NCBI GenBank assembly: GCA_900551945.1 | Contig: URYE01000025.1 | Span: 1-31,247 of the forward strand | DNA length: 31,247 nt | From: an uncultured Eubacterium sp. | GTDB lineage: Bacteria; Bacillota; Clostridia; Lachnospirales; Lachnospiraceae | Direction: 5' to 3' | In this document: piece after piece, positions 1 to 8,133 of the stretch | How positions within the stretch are numbered: the stretch's first letter is position 1 | Layout of the letters: each line of letters starts with the position of its first letter | Program-made: the position numbers and the translations under genes | The notes under the pieces: generated by a model | Database searches by the model: none | The model's input: the letters and a program-made list of their open reading frames with translations, nothing else | Told to the model about the DNA's origin: nothing

Positions 1-41
1 GATGAAGTTACTCCAAATTAATTGAAAATGGAAAAGCAATA

Positions 42-94
42 AAAGGCACCAAAGCACATAGTATAATATAAATATGTGTTGAGGTGCCTTTCTT
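42..94 (+). promoter_or_regulatory. Hairpin enclosing a promoter and covering the sigK ribosome site
   Basis: Bases 42-59 and 74-91 form an 18-position inverted repeat: 15 Watson-Crick pairs, one G-U pair and two mismatches. The 14-base loop (60-73) holds TATAAT at 62-67. Overlapping it, CATAGTATA at 57-65 fits the CATAnnnTA -10 element known for SigE/SigK promoters. The right arm contains GAGGTG (81-86), the likely ribosome site for the TTG start at 94. A transcript starting just after the -10 box would lack the left arm and leave the site free. A transcript from upstream would fold and hide it. The stem ends in TTTCTTT, so it may also be the terminator of an upstream gene; an open frame from the window edge ends at 19-21. 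No good -35 box was found. Confidence 0.5.
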
Positions 95-726
95 TGAAAA
101 CATTTGATATGCCGTTGTCAACTAAGGAAGAACAAGAAATGCTTCAAAGAAGCATGGCTGGCGATATTGAGGCACGAAATATATTAATTGAGAAGAATAT
201 GCGCCTTGTTGCACATATGATAAAAAAATATATGTCTAAGGACAGAGAAACGCAAGATTTGATTTCTGTCGGGACAATAGGTCTTATTAAAGCTGTTAAT
301 TCATTTAAACCAGAAAAAAGTATAAAGCTTGCTACTTATGCTGCTAAGTGTATTGACAATGAGCTTTTGATGATGCTTCGGGCTGAGAAGCGCAAATCAA
401 AAGAAGTATCAATGTATGACCCTATCGGAACTGATAAAGAGGGTAATGAGATTAGTCTTATTGAGATAGTAGGTGAAGAAACAACTGATGTTGTCGATGA
501 TTATATTTTTTCTCAGAGAATTGAATGTATAAGAAAAAATATTGATAATATATTAACAAAAAGAGAGCAGATTATTATTAAATATAGATATGGGTTGCAA
601 GATGGAAATGAATATACACAAAATGAACTTGCGAAAATGTTAGGAATAAGCAGAAGTTATGTGAGTAGGATTGAAAAGAAAGCACTTGAGAAGTTAAGAA
701 AGATGTTAGAACAGAATAAATTATAA
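94..726 (+). CDS. sigK: RNA polymerase sporulation sigma factor SigK
   Basis: About 210 residues of a sigma-70 family factor. It closely follows the known SigK pattern: a region 2 stretch with NMRLVAHMIKKY and DLISVGTIGLIKA, the DPIGTDKEGNEISLI segment typical of SigK, and a region 4 helix-turn-helix at the C-terminus (GISRSYVSRIEKKALEKL). SigK directs late mother-cell transcription for spore coat and maturation genes. TTG at 94 is chosen because GAGGTG lies seven bases upstream and the start resembles clostridial SigK; a GTG at 76 and an ATG at 109 are alternatives without a well-placed site. Starting at TTG leaves no room for the hydrophobic pro-sequence of Bacillus pro-SigK, and even the GTG start adds only six residues. 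SigG or SigE paralogs are less likely given the central motif. Confidence 0.9.
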   Translation: MKTFDMPLSTKEEQEMLQRSMAGDIEARNILIEKNMRLVAHMIKKYMSKDRETQDLISVGTIGLIKAVNSFKPEKSIKLATYAAKCIDNELLMMLRAEKRKSKEVSMYDPIGTDKEGNEISLIEIVGEETTDVVDDYIFSQRIECIRKNIDNILTKREQIIIKYRYGLQDGNEYTQNELAKMLGISRSYVSRIEKKALEKLRKMLEQNKL

Positions 727-783
727 GTGTTATTTGTTCAAGAAAATGTCATAAGTTTATGGTAAAATTCTAAGTATAGTAAG

Positions 784-843
784 ATAGAAAAAGTGAGTAT
801 ATTTTTGTGGTTAATATATATCACAAAAACATATTCGTTTTTT
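784..843 (+). terminator. Rho-independent terminator after sigK
   Basis: A stem of about 16 pairs, 793-809 with 822-838, has one A-C mismatch and some G-U pairs. It is flanked by an A run (788-792) and a T run (838-843), so it could work in both directions. With pairing extended into the flanks the stem is about 31 positions long (778-852). The rest of the 420-base gap (727-1146) holds a short inverted repeat at 1023-1029/1045-1051. I saw no convincing promoter in it, although the next gene needs one. Confidence 0.7.
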
Positions 844-1146
844 CTGTCTACTTTAATAGCTATTGTTAAGAAACTTTAAAGCTATTTATTACTAAAATTC
901 TTAAATGATTAAGAGTTTGTTTGTCTTATTATGGTACAAGCTTTTTTCTGATATCTATATAGTAGTATTATTAAGTAGTAAGGAAGAATGTTTTGTGGTA
1001 TGATAAGTATAGTTCTATTTACGCAAGCAATGTGTTAAAGCCTGTGCTTGCATGAGAACTTGGCAATTGTAGCAATAACTTGAGAAATTCATAAAGTGTG
1101 TTTCTTATAGTTGAGTGAGGGGTGAATATTTTTAAAGGAGGTACTT

Positions 1147-3006
1147 ATGCCACGTTTTATACAACCAGAGATTATTAGAAAAAGATTATACGATGTAAGA
1201 GTTATTATGAAGGATAATAATGTTGATGTATATTTTATTATGACAGGAGATTATCACATGTCGGAGTACGCAGGTGATTATTTTGCGCAAAGAGAGTATA
1301 TGTCTGGATTTACCGGGTCTGCGGGAACACTTGTTATTACTGAAAATGAAGTGGCTTTATTTACTGATGGTCGTTACTTTGGACAGGCTGAAGCTCAAAT
1401 AAAGGACACAGGAATAGTTCTTATGAAAATGGGAACAGCAGGAACACCTACTCTTAGTGAATACTGTATACAAAAGCTTCCTAATAAGGGTGTTATAGGT
1501 TTTGATGGTCGAATTGTACCAGCACTTGATGGAATAGAATTAGAAAAAGAAGCAAAAAGAAAAGGCGGAGAAGTTAATTATTCTTTTGACCCAGTTGAAA
1601 GTATATGGACTGATAGACCAGAGTTTCCAAGCAGTAAGGCTTATTTGCTTGATGAAAAGTACACAGGACAAGATATAAGCGAAAAACTTAAAAGAGTAAG
1701 AACTGCTATGAAAGAAGCACAAGCAGACGTACATATTATATCTTCACTGGATGATATTTGTTGGCTTTTTAATATAAGGGGCAACGATGTTGAATGTAAT
1801 CCCGTTATAATGGCTTATGCTATGATTACACAAGAAAGTACATTTATTTTTGCTGATGAAAATAGGTTTGATGAAGCTACATTAAAGGAATTTTCAAAAT
1901 GTAATATTAAGATAAGACCTTATAATGATATTTATAGTGAATTAGAAATGCTTGATAAGTATACACTTTCTAATGAACAACTAGTAAAGAGTGTATTAAT
2001 TGACCTTAAAAGAATTAATATGAAGTTGTATAGTTGTATTCCAAAAAGTCTTGACAAAATTACAGCACAAAATCCTACAGTGCTTATGAAAGCTAAGAAG
2101 AATATAGTTGAAGTGAATAACCTAAAGTCTGTTCACATAGATGATGGACTTGCTGTTACAAGATTTATTTTCTGGCTTAAAGACAAAATAAAAAATTACA
2201 GCGAAGATGATGAGAGCAATCAAGTTACAGAAGTTACAGCAGCAGCTTATCTTGATAATCTAAGAAGTCAAATTCACGACTATATTGAGCTTAGTTTTCC
2301 AACTATAAGTGCATACAATGCAAATGCAGCGATGATGCACTACAGTGCAACTTGTGATAATTGTGCTATTCTTAAGCCAGAAGGTGCGCTTCTTGTTGAC
2401 TCAGGTGGTCAGTATTATAGAGGAACAACTGATATTACAAGAACGATTGCGTTAGGGAAAACAAGTGCAGAGTTTAAAAAGCATTTTACACTTACACTTA
2501 AAGGAATGTTAAATCTTACAAATGCAAAGTTTTTAAAGGGTTGTACGGGCTTTAATCTTGATATATTAGCTAGACAGCCACTTTGGGAAGAAGGCATTGA
2601 TTATAGGTGTGGTACTGGTCATGGAATAGGCTATCTTCTTAATGTGCATGAGTCACCTAATGGCTTTAGATGGAAGCACAATCTGGGGCATAATGATTTG
2701 TGTGTAATTGAAGAAGGAATGGTTACATCTAATGAGCCGGGAGTTTATATTGATGGTAAGTATGGCATTAGAATTGAAAATGAAATCGTATGCGTTAAAG
2801 ATTATGAAAATGAATATGGAACATTTTTAAAATTTGATACATTGACATACGTTCCAATTGATTTAGAGCTTATAGATAAGTCATATTTATCAGATATAGA
2901 TATTCAAAGACTCAATGATTATCACAAAGCAGTTTATGAGAATTTGAGTCCATTTATGAATGATGATGAGCGTAAAAAGTTAAAAGAAGCTACAAGAAGC
3001 ATTTAA
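1147..3006 (+). CDS. Xaa-Pro aminopeptidase (M24B family)
   Basis: A 619-residue aminopeptidase P of the long type, which removes the first residue from peptides with proline in second position. It has two creatinase-like N-terminal domains (about 1-150 and 160-320), a pita-bread M24 catalytic domain (about 325-545) and a C-terminal extension (about 550-619). The five expected metal ligands are present: D418 and D429 in LLVDSGG and TTDITRT, H492 in GTGHGIG, E530 in SNEPGVY and E544 in RIENE. This predicts an active two-metal, usually manganese, cytoplasmic enzyme. The start has AAAGGAGG at 1134-1141, five bases upstream. It lies alone after the sigK terminator and may share a transcript with the next two genes. 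Family assignment is firm; the exact substrate is inferred. Confidence 0.93.
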   Translation: MPRFIQPEIIRKRLYDVRVIMKDNNVDVYFIMTGDYHMSEYAGDYFAQREYMSGFTGSAGTLVITENEVALFTDGRYFGQAEAQIKDTGIVLMKMGTAGTPTLSEYCIQKLPNKGVIGFDGRIVPALDGIELEKEAKRKGGEVNYSFDPVESIWTDRPEFPSSKAYLLDEKYTGQDISEKLKRVRTAMKEAQADVHIISSLDDICWLFNIRGNDVECNPVIMAYAMITQESTFIFADENRFDEATLKEFSKCNIKIRPYNDIYSELEMLDKYTLSNEQLVKSVLIDLKRINMKLYSCIPKSLDKITAQNPTVLMKAKKNIVEVNNLKSVHIDDGLAVTRFIFWLKDKIKNYSEDDESNQVTEVTAAAYLDNLRSQIHDYIELSFPTISAYNANAAMMHYSATCDNCAILKPEGALLVDSGGQYYRGTTDITRTIALGKTSAEFKKHFTLTLKGMLNLTNAKFLKGCTGFNLDILARQPLWEEGIDYRCGTGHGIGYLLNVHESPNGFRWKHNLGHNDLCVIEEGMVTSNEPGVYIDGKYGIRIENEIVCVKDYENEYGTFLKFDTLTYVPIDLELIDKSYLSDIDIQRLNDYHKAVYENLSPFMNDDERKKLKEATRSI

Positions 3007-3042
3007 GTAAAATTAAAATATTATTTAGAAATGAGGATTGTA

Positions 3043-4167
3043 TTGAAAGAATTAAGTAAAAAATTAGGAACATCTAAAAATATAATGTATACATTAGTGG
3101 GTATTGTTTTGGCGGTAGTTGTTATTACATTAACAGTTTTTTTTATGAACAGAAATAAGATAAATGTATCATCATATATAAAAGTTGAATATACAGGGGC
3201 TAATAATTACGCCGTTGCAAATTGTGTAGTTGATACAGATAAACTCTATAAAGCAATGACTGGAAATGTTCGTGATATGGAAAAGCTGACAATGTATGAA
3301 GAACTTGCAAAATCAGTATCTGCTACAGTAGATAGTAGTAACATTTCCAATGGTCAGACAGTACAAGTAAACGTAAATTATGATGATAAAAAAGCGCAAG
3401 AAGCAGGAATTGAGTTTAACAATACAACATATGAAGTAAAAGCTTCGGGAATAAGTGCAGGAACTGTTATATCACTATTTGAAAATGTAGAAGTTGTATT
3501 TGCAGGAATGAGTCCAGAAGCTTATGTTAAAGTTACTAACAAGTGGACAGATGACTATTTAAGTACATTGGAATTTACAAGTGATAAAAATAGTCAAATA
3601 GCTATGGGTGATGTTATAAGGATATCGTGTAGCGCAGATACTGAGGAGTTAGGAAGACATGGATATATTGTTTCTCAAGTTTATATTGATTATACTGTAG
3701 ATATGCTTAATTCTTATGCGCAGGCAGCAGATATTGATAAAAATGTACTTAATTCTTTATCAGTAGAAGCTATAGATACAATTACTAAGCAGGTTGAAGA
3801 TACGACTTTTAGAATGATGTATAAAGCCTCTAAAGATGCAGCATACCTTAAAGATGTCAATGAAGAAAGTGTATCAGGAATACAGCTTGTTAATACATAT
3901 TTTTTAAAGAGAAAAAATTCTTCAGAGGGAACTGTAGATAATTACATTTATATGATTTATAAAGCAGAAGTAGCAAGCCCTAACAATAAGATGACAGTAT
4001 ATTTTGCATTTGAGTATAGTCAAGGGTATAAGACAGCAGATGGAGTATTTGATATAATGCACGATAAACCAGAAAATAGATATCAATGTAGCAATAATAT
4101 TAATACTCTTTATAGTACAGTTATTGGAAGTAAGGAAGAACTGTATAATGTATTAGCAGTTCAATAA
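3043..4167 (+). CDS. Membrane-anchored protein of unknown function with two repeated domains
   Basis: I do not recognise a named family. The protein is about 374 residues. A short basic N-terminus is followed by one membrane segment (roughly residues 15-37, IMYTLVGIVLAVVVITLTVF), so most of it should be outside the cell. Two related beta-rich segments follow: one starting YIKVEYTGANNYA and ending near YEVKASGI, the second starting VEVVFAGMSPEAYVKV and ending near VYIDYTVD; both contain a 'G-(Q/D)-V-(Q/I)-(V/I)' strand late in the unit. The C-terminal third has no visible match. TTG at 3043 is preferred because GAGG lies six bases before it; ATG at 3031 has no ribosome site. Its stop overlaps the AAAGGAGGTG of the next gene, so the two are probably translated from one message. 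Confidence 0.75.
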   Translation: MKELSKKLGTSKNIMYTLVGIVLAVVVITLTVFFMNRNKINVSSYIKVEYTGANNYAVANCVVDTDKLYKAMTGNVRDMEKLTMYEELAKSVSATVDSSNISNGQTVQVNVNYDDKKAQEAGIEFNNTTYEVKASGISAGTVISLFENVEVVFAGMSPEAYVKVTNKWTDDYLSTLEFTSDKNSQIAMGDVIRISCSADTEELGRHGYIVSQVYIDYTVDMLNSYAQAADIDKNVLNSLSVEAIDTITKQVEDTTFRMMYKASKDAAYLKDVNEESVSGIQLVNTYFLKRKNSSEGTVDNYIYMIYKAEVASPNNKMTVYFAFEYSQGYKTADGVFDIMHDKPENRYQCSNNINTLYSTVIGSKEELYNVLAVQ

Positions 4168-4180
4168 AGGAGGTGTTTTT

Positions 4181-5038
4181 ATGATGATAATAGATAAAAT
4201 TCTTGAAACAGCAAGACAAAAGAAAGCAACAGATGTGTATCTTGTTACAGAAAAAGTTCCTAGAGCAAAAGTTAATGGAAATATTGTAAGGCTTAATTAT
4301 CCAAAACTTATGGCAGAAGATATTGATAAAATTGCACTAAATATAATGAATGAGCTGCAAAGAAAAAAGTTGCGTGAATGTGGAGAAGTTACATTTTCTT
4401 ATGAAGTTCATGGCAATGGAAGATATCGAGTTAATATTTTTAGACAAGATGAAAATATATCTTGCTCAATAAGATGTGTGCAAAATAGTCTTGATGATAT
4501 TGACGTTTCTGAAATGTGTAAAAGTATACTTGATGATAAAGGTGGTTTTGTTATTATTGCTGGTGAGGCAGGAAGTGGCAAAACTACTACGATGTCTGCT
4601 ATTGTTGAATATATTAACAAAAATTGTGCTTATAATATTGTAACTCTTGAAAAACCTGTTGAATATGTTTATCAAGAAGAAAATAGTATGATAGTTCAAA
4701 GAATTGTTGGGGAGGATATAGCTTCGTATGACATTGGAATTGACAATTCCTTGAAAATGAATTGTGATGTTATGGTTATAGGTGAACTTTCTGATAAAAA
4801 TACTATAAAAGCTACTGTTAAAGCAGCACAGGCGGGAGTTTTAGTTATTACTACGATGAATTGCAGTAGTAAAGATATGGTAACAGATAGACTTCTAATG
4901 GATTTTTCTGCTGATGAAAGCATGGCTTTACAAAATACTCTTAAAAAAGTACCTAATAAAGTTATTTTTCAAACTGTTGGATATGACGAAAATGGTAAGC
5001 TAACAATATCAAGTGAATTTGTAAATTCTATTATATAA
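4181..5038 (+). CDS. PilT-like (type II/IV secretion family) ATPase, short and degenerate
   Basis: A 285-residue protein with the PilT/GspE layout: an N-terminal PAS-like part (about 1-105), then a RecA-type ATPase. Walker A is GEAGSGKT at 128-135 with K134, and Walker B is CDVMVIGEL with D196 and E202. The Asp box reads LEKPVEYVY (157-165) where PilT usually has (I/L)EDP(I/V)E. The His box region reads GVLVITTMNC (219-228), where active PilT has GHLVxxTLHT, so the catalytic histidines are missing. It is also shorter than PilT, which is usually near 340-350 residues. No other pilus gene is in the window. It may be a retraction ATPase that still binds ATP but hydrolyses it poorly, or a regulator. 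AAAGGAGGTG at 4166-4175 supports the start. A terminator follows. Confidence 0.8.
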   Translation: MMIIDKILETARQKKATDVYLVTEKVPRAKVNGNIVRLNYPKLMAEDIDKIALNIMNELQRKKLRECGEVTFSYEVHGNGRYRVNIFRQDENISCSIRCVQNSLDDIDVSEMCKSILDDKGGFVIIAGEAGSGKTTTMSAIVEYINKNCAYNIVTLEKPVEYVYQEENSMIVQRIVGEDIASYDIGIDNSLKMNCDVMVIGELSDKNTIKATVKAAQAGVLVITTMNCSSKDMVTDRLLMDFSADESMALQNTLKKVPNKVIFQTVGYDENGKLTISSEFVNSII

Positions 5039-5057
5039 AGCTTTTTATTAAGCTTTT

Positions 5058-5110
5058 GGACTGGCGCATTAATGAAAATTTTTTCTTATTGCGACAGTCC
5101 ATTTTTTATT
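5058..5110 (+). terminator. Rho-independent terminator after the PilT-like gene
   Basis: GGACTGGCGCA (5058-5068) pairs with TGCGACAGTCC (5090-5100) with one mismatch, and is followed at once by a T-rich tract from 5102. It closes the transcript of the previous genes. Confidence 0.85.
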
Positions 5111-5189
5111 CTTTTTAAGAAATATGATAAATGTGGGGGATTGACGGGGAAAAGTTTGTTTAGATAAAGTATAAAAATTATAGTAATGC

Positions 5190-5218
5190 TTGACAAAGGC
5201 TTTCTTTAGTAGTAATAT
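5190..5218 (+). promoter_or_regulatory. Sigma-A type promoter for comM-dprA-topA
   Basis: TTGACA (5190-5195), a 17-base spacer and TAATAT (5213-5218). It is a near-consensus vegetative promoter about 180 bases before the comM start. The leader contains a perfect 8-pair palindrome at 5295-5312 with a two-base centre. Confidence 0.75.
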
Positions 5219-5397
5219 ATTGATTATGATTAAAATACAATTTATTGTAAAACTATAAGTATTTTGCTTTTATTTATGAAAATAACAAGTTAAACTTTGT
5301 GATTTCACAAAGATTTGGTGGAAATAGGATAATAATTGTAGAGAATGTTTCTTATAGTTATACAGTATACAATTATGTGAGTTATATTAGGAGAGTT

Positions 5398-6942
5398 ATG
5401 TTTAGAAGAATAAAAAGTGCTATGATTTATGGGCTTAATGCTCAAGTTGTAGATGTAGAAGTTGATATTGGAAGTGGTTTACCCGTCTTTGAAATGAGTG
5501 GGTATCTGGCAGGAGAAGTTAAGGAGGCTAAAGAAAGAATTAAAGTTGCTATAAGAAATTCTGGCTTTGAATTAAAGCCTCAAAGAATAGTTGTTAATAT
5601 TTCTCCGGCAGATATAAGAAAAGATGGAACAGGTTTTGATTTGCCAATAGCAATTGGAATAATGATGGCAAATGGCATTGTTAAAGAAGAAAGCCTAACA
5701 AATAGTCTAATAATAGGCGAATTAAGCCTTGATGGGAGAATAAATGCTATTACAGGCATACTTCCAAGAGTATGTGCAGCAGTAGAACAAGGAATTGAAG
5801 TGTGTTATGTGCCATTAGATAATTTAAAAGAGGCTTCTATGGTGTCGAAAATTAAGGTTATAGGTGTGAAAAGTCTTAAAGAATTTGTAGATGTTATCAA
5901 TGGAAGTGAGAATATATTATATAATAATATAAATGAAAATGTTTTTGATATTGAACAACAAGATGATAATGAGCTTGATTACTCTGATGTATGTGGACAA
6001 GAGTCAGCAAAAAGGGCTACTTTAATTGCTGTCGCAGGTATGCACAATATTTTATATGTAGGAGCACCGGGAAGTGGAAAAACTATGCTTGCAAAGCGAA
6101 TACCTACCATTATGCCAGATTTGTCCTATGAAGAAAGTATGGAGCTTACAAAAGTATATAGTGTTGCAGGAAAACTTGATAAAAATAAACCACTAATGAC
6201 AAAAAGACCATTTAGAAGTCCACATCATAATATTTCTAATTCTGCGCTTATAGGCGGTGGAACAATTCCAAAGCCGGGGGAGATAACGTTGGCAGGAAAA
6301 GGTGTATTATTTCTTGATGAAATGACGGAGTTTAATACCTCAGTTATAGAAGCATTACGACAGCCACTTGAAGATAAGGTTATAACAATTGTAAGAGTAA
6401 ATGGTGCATTTACATATCCAGCCGACTGTATGCTTACAGGAGCAATTAATCCTTGCAAATGTGGATATTACCCTGATAGAAATCTTTGCAAATGTACAGA
6501 AAATGAAATTCAACGGTATATAGGGAAAATATCACAACCCATGTGGGACCGTTTTGATATATCAGTTCATGTAGAGAAAATTGGATTTAATGATATAGTA
6601 GGAGATAATAATAAAAAAGAAACAGTATATACATCTAATAATATGAAAGAAATGATAAACAAAGCAAGAGATATACAAAGGAATAGGTACAAAGAGAAAA
6701 AAATTAATTATAATTCAGAAATGAAACCACAAGATATTAAAAGATATTGCATATTAGGAAGTGAAGAAAAACTTATTATGCAGAAAGCTTATGAAAAACT
6801 TAATCTTACTGGTAGGGGGTATCATAAGATATTAAAAATGGCAAGGACAATTGCTGACCTTGAAGGTAGTGATAATATTAAGAAAGAACATCTATTTGAA
6901 GCAATATCATACAGAAGTTCGGATGGATTGTTTAGAAGGTAG
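5398..6942 (+). CDS. comM: YifB/ComM family AAA+ ATPase (Mg-chelatase-like)
   Basis: A 514-residue protein, close to the family's usual length of about 510. It has the N-terminal ChlI/Lon-type domain (about 1-170; KPQRIVVNISPADIRKDGTGFDLPIA is diagnostic), an AAA+ core with Walker A GAPGSGKT at 222-229 and Walker B GVLFLDE at 302-308, paired cysteines at 353/355 and 364/366 in NPCKCG and LCKC, and the Mg_chelatase_C domain at the end. In Gram-negative bacteria ComM is known as a branch-migration helicase that helps integrate transforming DNA; the same role here is inferred, helped by dprA next door. ATG at 5398 is chosen over the upstream GTG at 5299 because the conserved N-terminus starts there and AGGAGA (5389-5394) precedes it. 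Confidence 0.92.
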   Translation: MFRRIKSAMIYGLNAQVVDVEVDIGSGLPVFEMSGYLAGEVKEAKERIKVAIRNSGFELKPQRIVVNISPADIRKDGTGFDLPIAIGIMMANGIVKEESLTNSLIIGELSLDGRINAITGILPRVCAAVEQGIEVCYVPLDNLKEASMVSKIKVIGVKSLKEFVDVINGSENILYNNINENVFDIEQQDDNELDYSDVCGQESAKRATLIAVAGMHNILYVGAPGSGKTMLAKRIPTIMPDLSYEESMELTKVYSVAGKLDKNKPLMTKRPFRSPHHNISNSALIGGGTIPKPGEITLAGKGVLFLDEMTEFNTSVIEALRQPLEDKVITIVRVNGAFTYPADCMLTGAINPCKCGYYPDRNLCKCTENEIQRYIGKISQPMWDRFDISVHVEKIGFNDIVGDNNKKETVYTSNNMKEMINKARDIQRNRYKEKKINYNSEMKPQDIKRYCILGSEEKLIMQKAYEKLNLTGRGYHKILKMARTIADLEGSDNIKKEHLFEAISYRSSDGLFRR

Positions 6943-6945
6943 TGT

Positions 6946-8133
6946 ATGAGTAATAGTGAACAAGGATACTATTGGTATTGGATATGTAATATAACAGGTG
7001 TTGGGATTTTAAAGATAAGAAAATTATTGAATATATTTAATACACCTGAAAATGTATATAAATGTAGTGAACAAGTGTTAAGGCAAACAGGAATTTTAAA
7101 AGAAAAGGATATACAATTAATTATTGAAAGTAAAAAAGACAGTTCTATTTATCAAGAATTTATTAGACTTAAAGATAAAAATATAAGTTTTATATCATAC
7201 GAATCTAAAAAATACCCACAAAGATTAAAAAATATATATGATGCGCCAATAGGATTATTTTCAAAGGGAAATTTGATAAAAAATGATAAACCAAGTATTG
7301 CTATTGTAGGTGCAAGAAAATGTACAGAATATGGAAGACAAGTAGCATATAGCTTTGGTAAAAGTTTCGCTAATATGGGAATACAAGTAGTAAGTGGAAT
7401 GGCAAATGGAATTGATACTGCGGCGCAAAAAGGTTGTATAGATGGCGGTGGGAGTACATATGCTGTATTGGGGTGTGGCGTAGATGTATGTTATCCAGCC
7501 AATAATATAGAATTATATAACAATATACAAGAAAAAGGTGGAATATTATCAGAGTATCCAGTAGGTGCAGTTCCAATGGCGTGGCAGTTTCCGGTAAGAA
7601 ACAGGATAATAAGTGGACTTGCTGATGTAGTAATAATAGTAGAAGCGGGAGAAAAAAGTGGTTCACTTATAACAGCAGATTTGGCACTTGAACAAAACAA
7701 AGATATTATGGTCGTTCCGGGAAGAATTGGAGATGTGTTAAGCATAGGTTGTAATAGACTTATAAAACAAGGAGCGCAAATGATAACACAGCCAGAAGAT
7801 GTACTTGATAATTATTTAATTAAAAATTTACAAAATAAAATAATTTCTATGCAAAATGTGCATAAATCACCCGTAAAACAAGCAATGTCAGACAATAATA
7901 ATCACACTTTAAATAATAAAAATGAAAAAAAACAACTTGCAAGCCAAAAAGATATGTTGTATAGTTGTTTCGATTTGTATCCCAAGAGCGTTGATACAAT
8001 TCTAAAGGAAACAAGTCTTGATATTATGAAAGTTAATCAGCTTATAGCAGAGTTGTTGCTTGAGGGAGATATCAAGGAAGTTTCAAAAAATTGTTATGTA
8101 AGAGTAGATGTGGAGGATTTGTTTAATGGCTAA
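6946..8133 (+). CDS. dprA: DNA-processing protein DprA (Smf)
   Basis: A 395-residue DprA. It has an N-terminal helical/SAM-like part (about 1-85), a Rossmann fold (about 105-295) with IAIVGARKCTEYG and PVRNRIISGLADVVIIVEAGEKSGSLITA, and a C-terminal winged helix (about 335-385). DprA binds incoming single-stranded DNA and loads RecA during transformation. The loop usually written SGxARGIDxxAHxG reads SGMANGIDTAAQKG (150-163), so its Arg and His are replaced. It starts three bases after the comM stop, implying coupled translation, and its last 8 bases overlap topA. Identification is secure; whether the organism is naturally competent cannot be told from this window. Confidence 0.94.
   Translation: MSNSEQGYYWYWICNITGVGILKIRKLLNIFNTPENVYKCSEQVLRQTGILKEKDIQLIIESKKDSSIYQEFIRLKDKNISFISYESKKYPQRLKNIYDAPIGLFSKGNLIKNDKPSIAIVGARKCTEYGRQVAYSFGKSFANMGIQVVSGMANGIDTAAQKGCIDGGGSTYAVLGCGVDVCYPANNIELYNNIQEKGGILSEYPVGAVPMAWQFPVRNRIISGLADVVIIVEAGEKSGSLITADLALEQNKDIMVVPGRIGDVLSIGCNRLIKQGAQMITQPEDVLDNYLIKNLQNKIISMQNVHKSPVKQAMSDNNNHTLNNKNEKKQLASQKDMLYSCFDLYPKSVDTILKETSLDIMKVNQLIAELLLEGDIKEVSKNCYVRVDVEDLFNG

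Noticed and set aside
988..1038. Possible 16-codon leader peptide in the sigK-aminopeptidase gap
   Set aside because: Ribosome site is too close to the ATG and the peptide has no attenuator-like composition; a chance frame is likely.
4181..5038. Type IV pilus gene cluster
   Set aside because: Only one PilT-like gene is present; no pilin, PilB, PilC, PilM or prepilin peptidase is nearby.
1099..5359. Shared 14-base string TGTTTCTTATAGTT at 1099 and 5346, both about 35-40 bases before a start codon
   Set aside because: In 31 kb of this composition several such chance matches are expected; flanks do not match.
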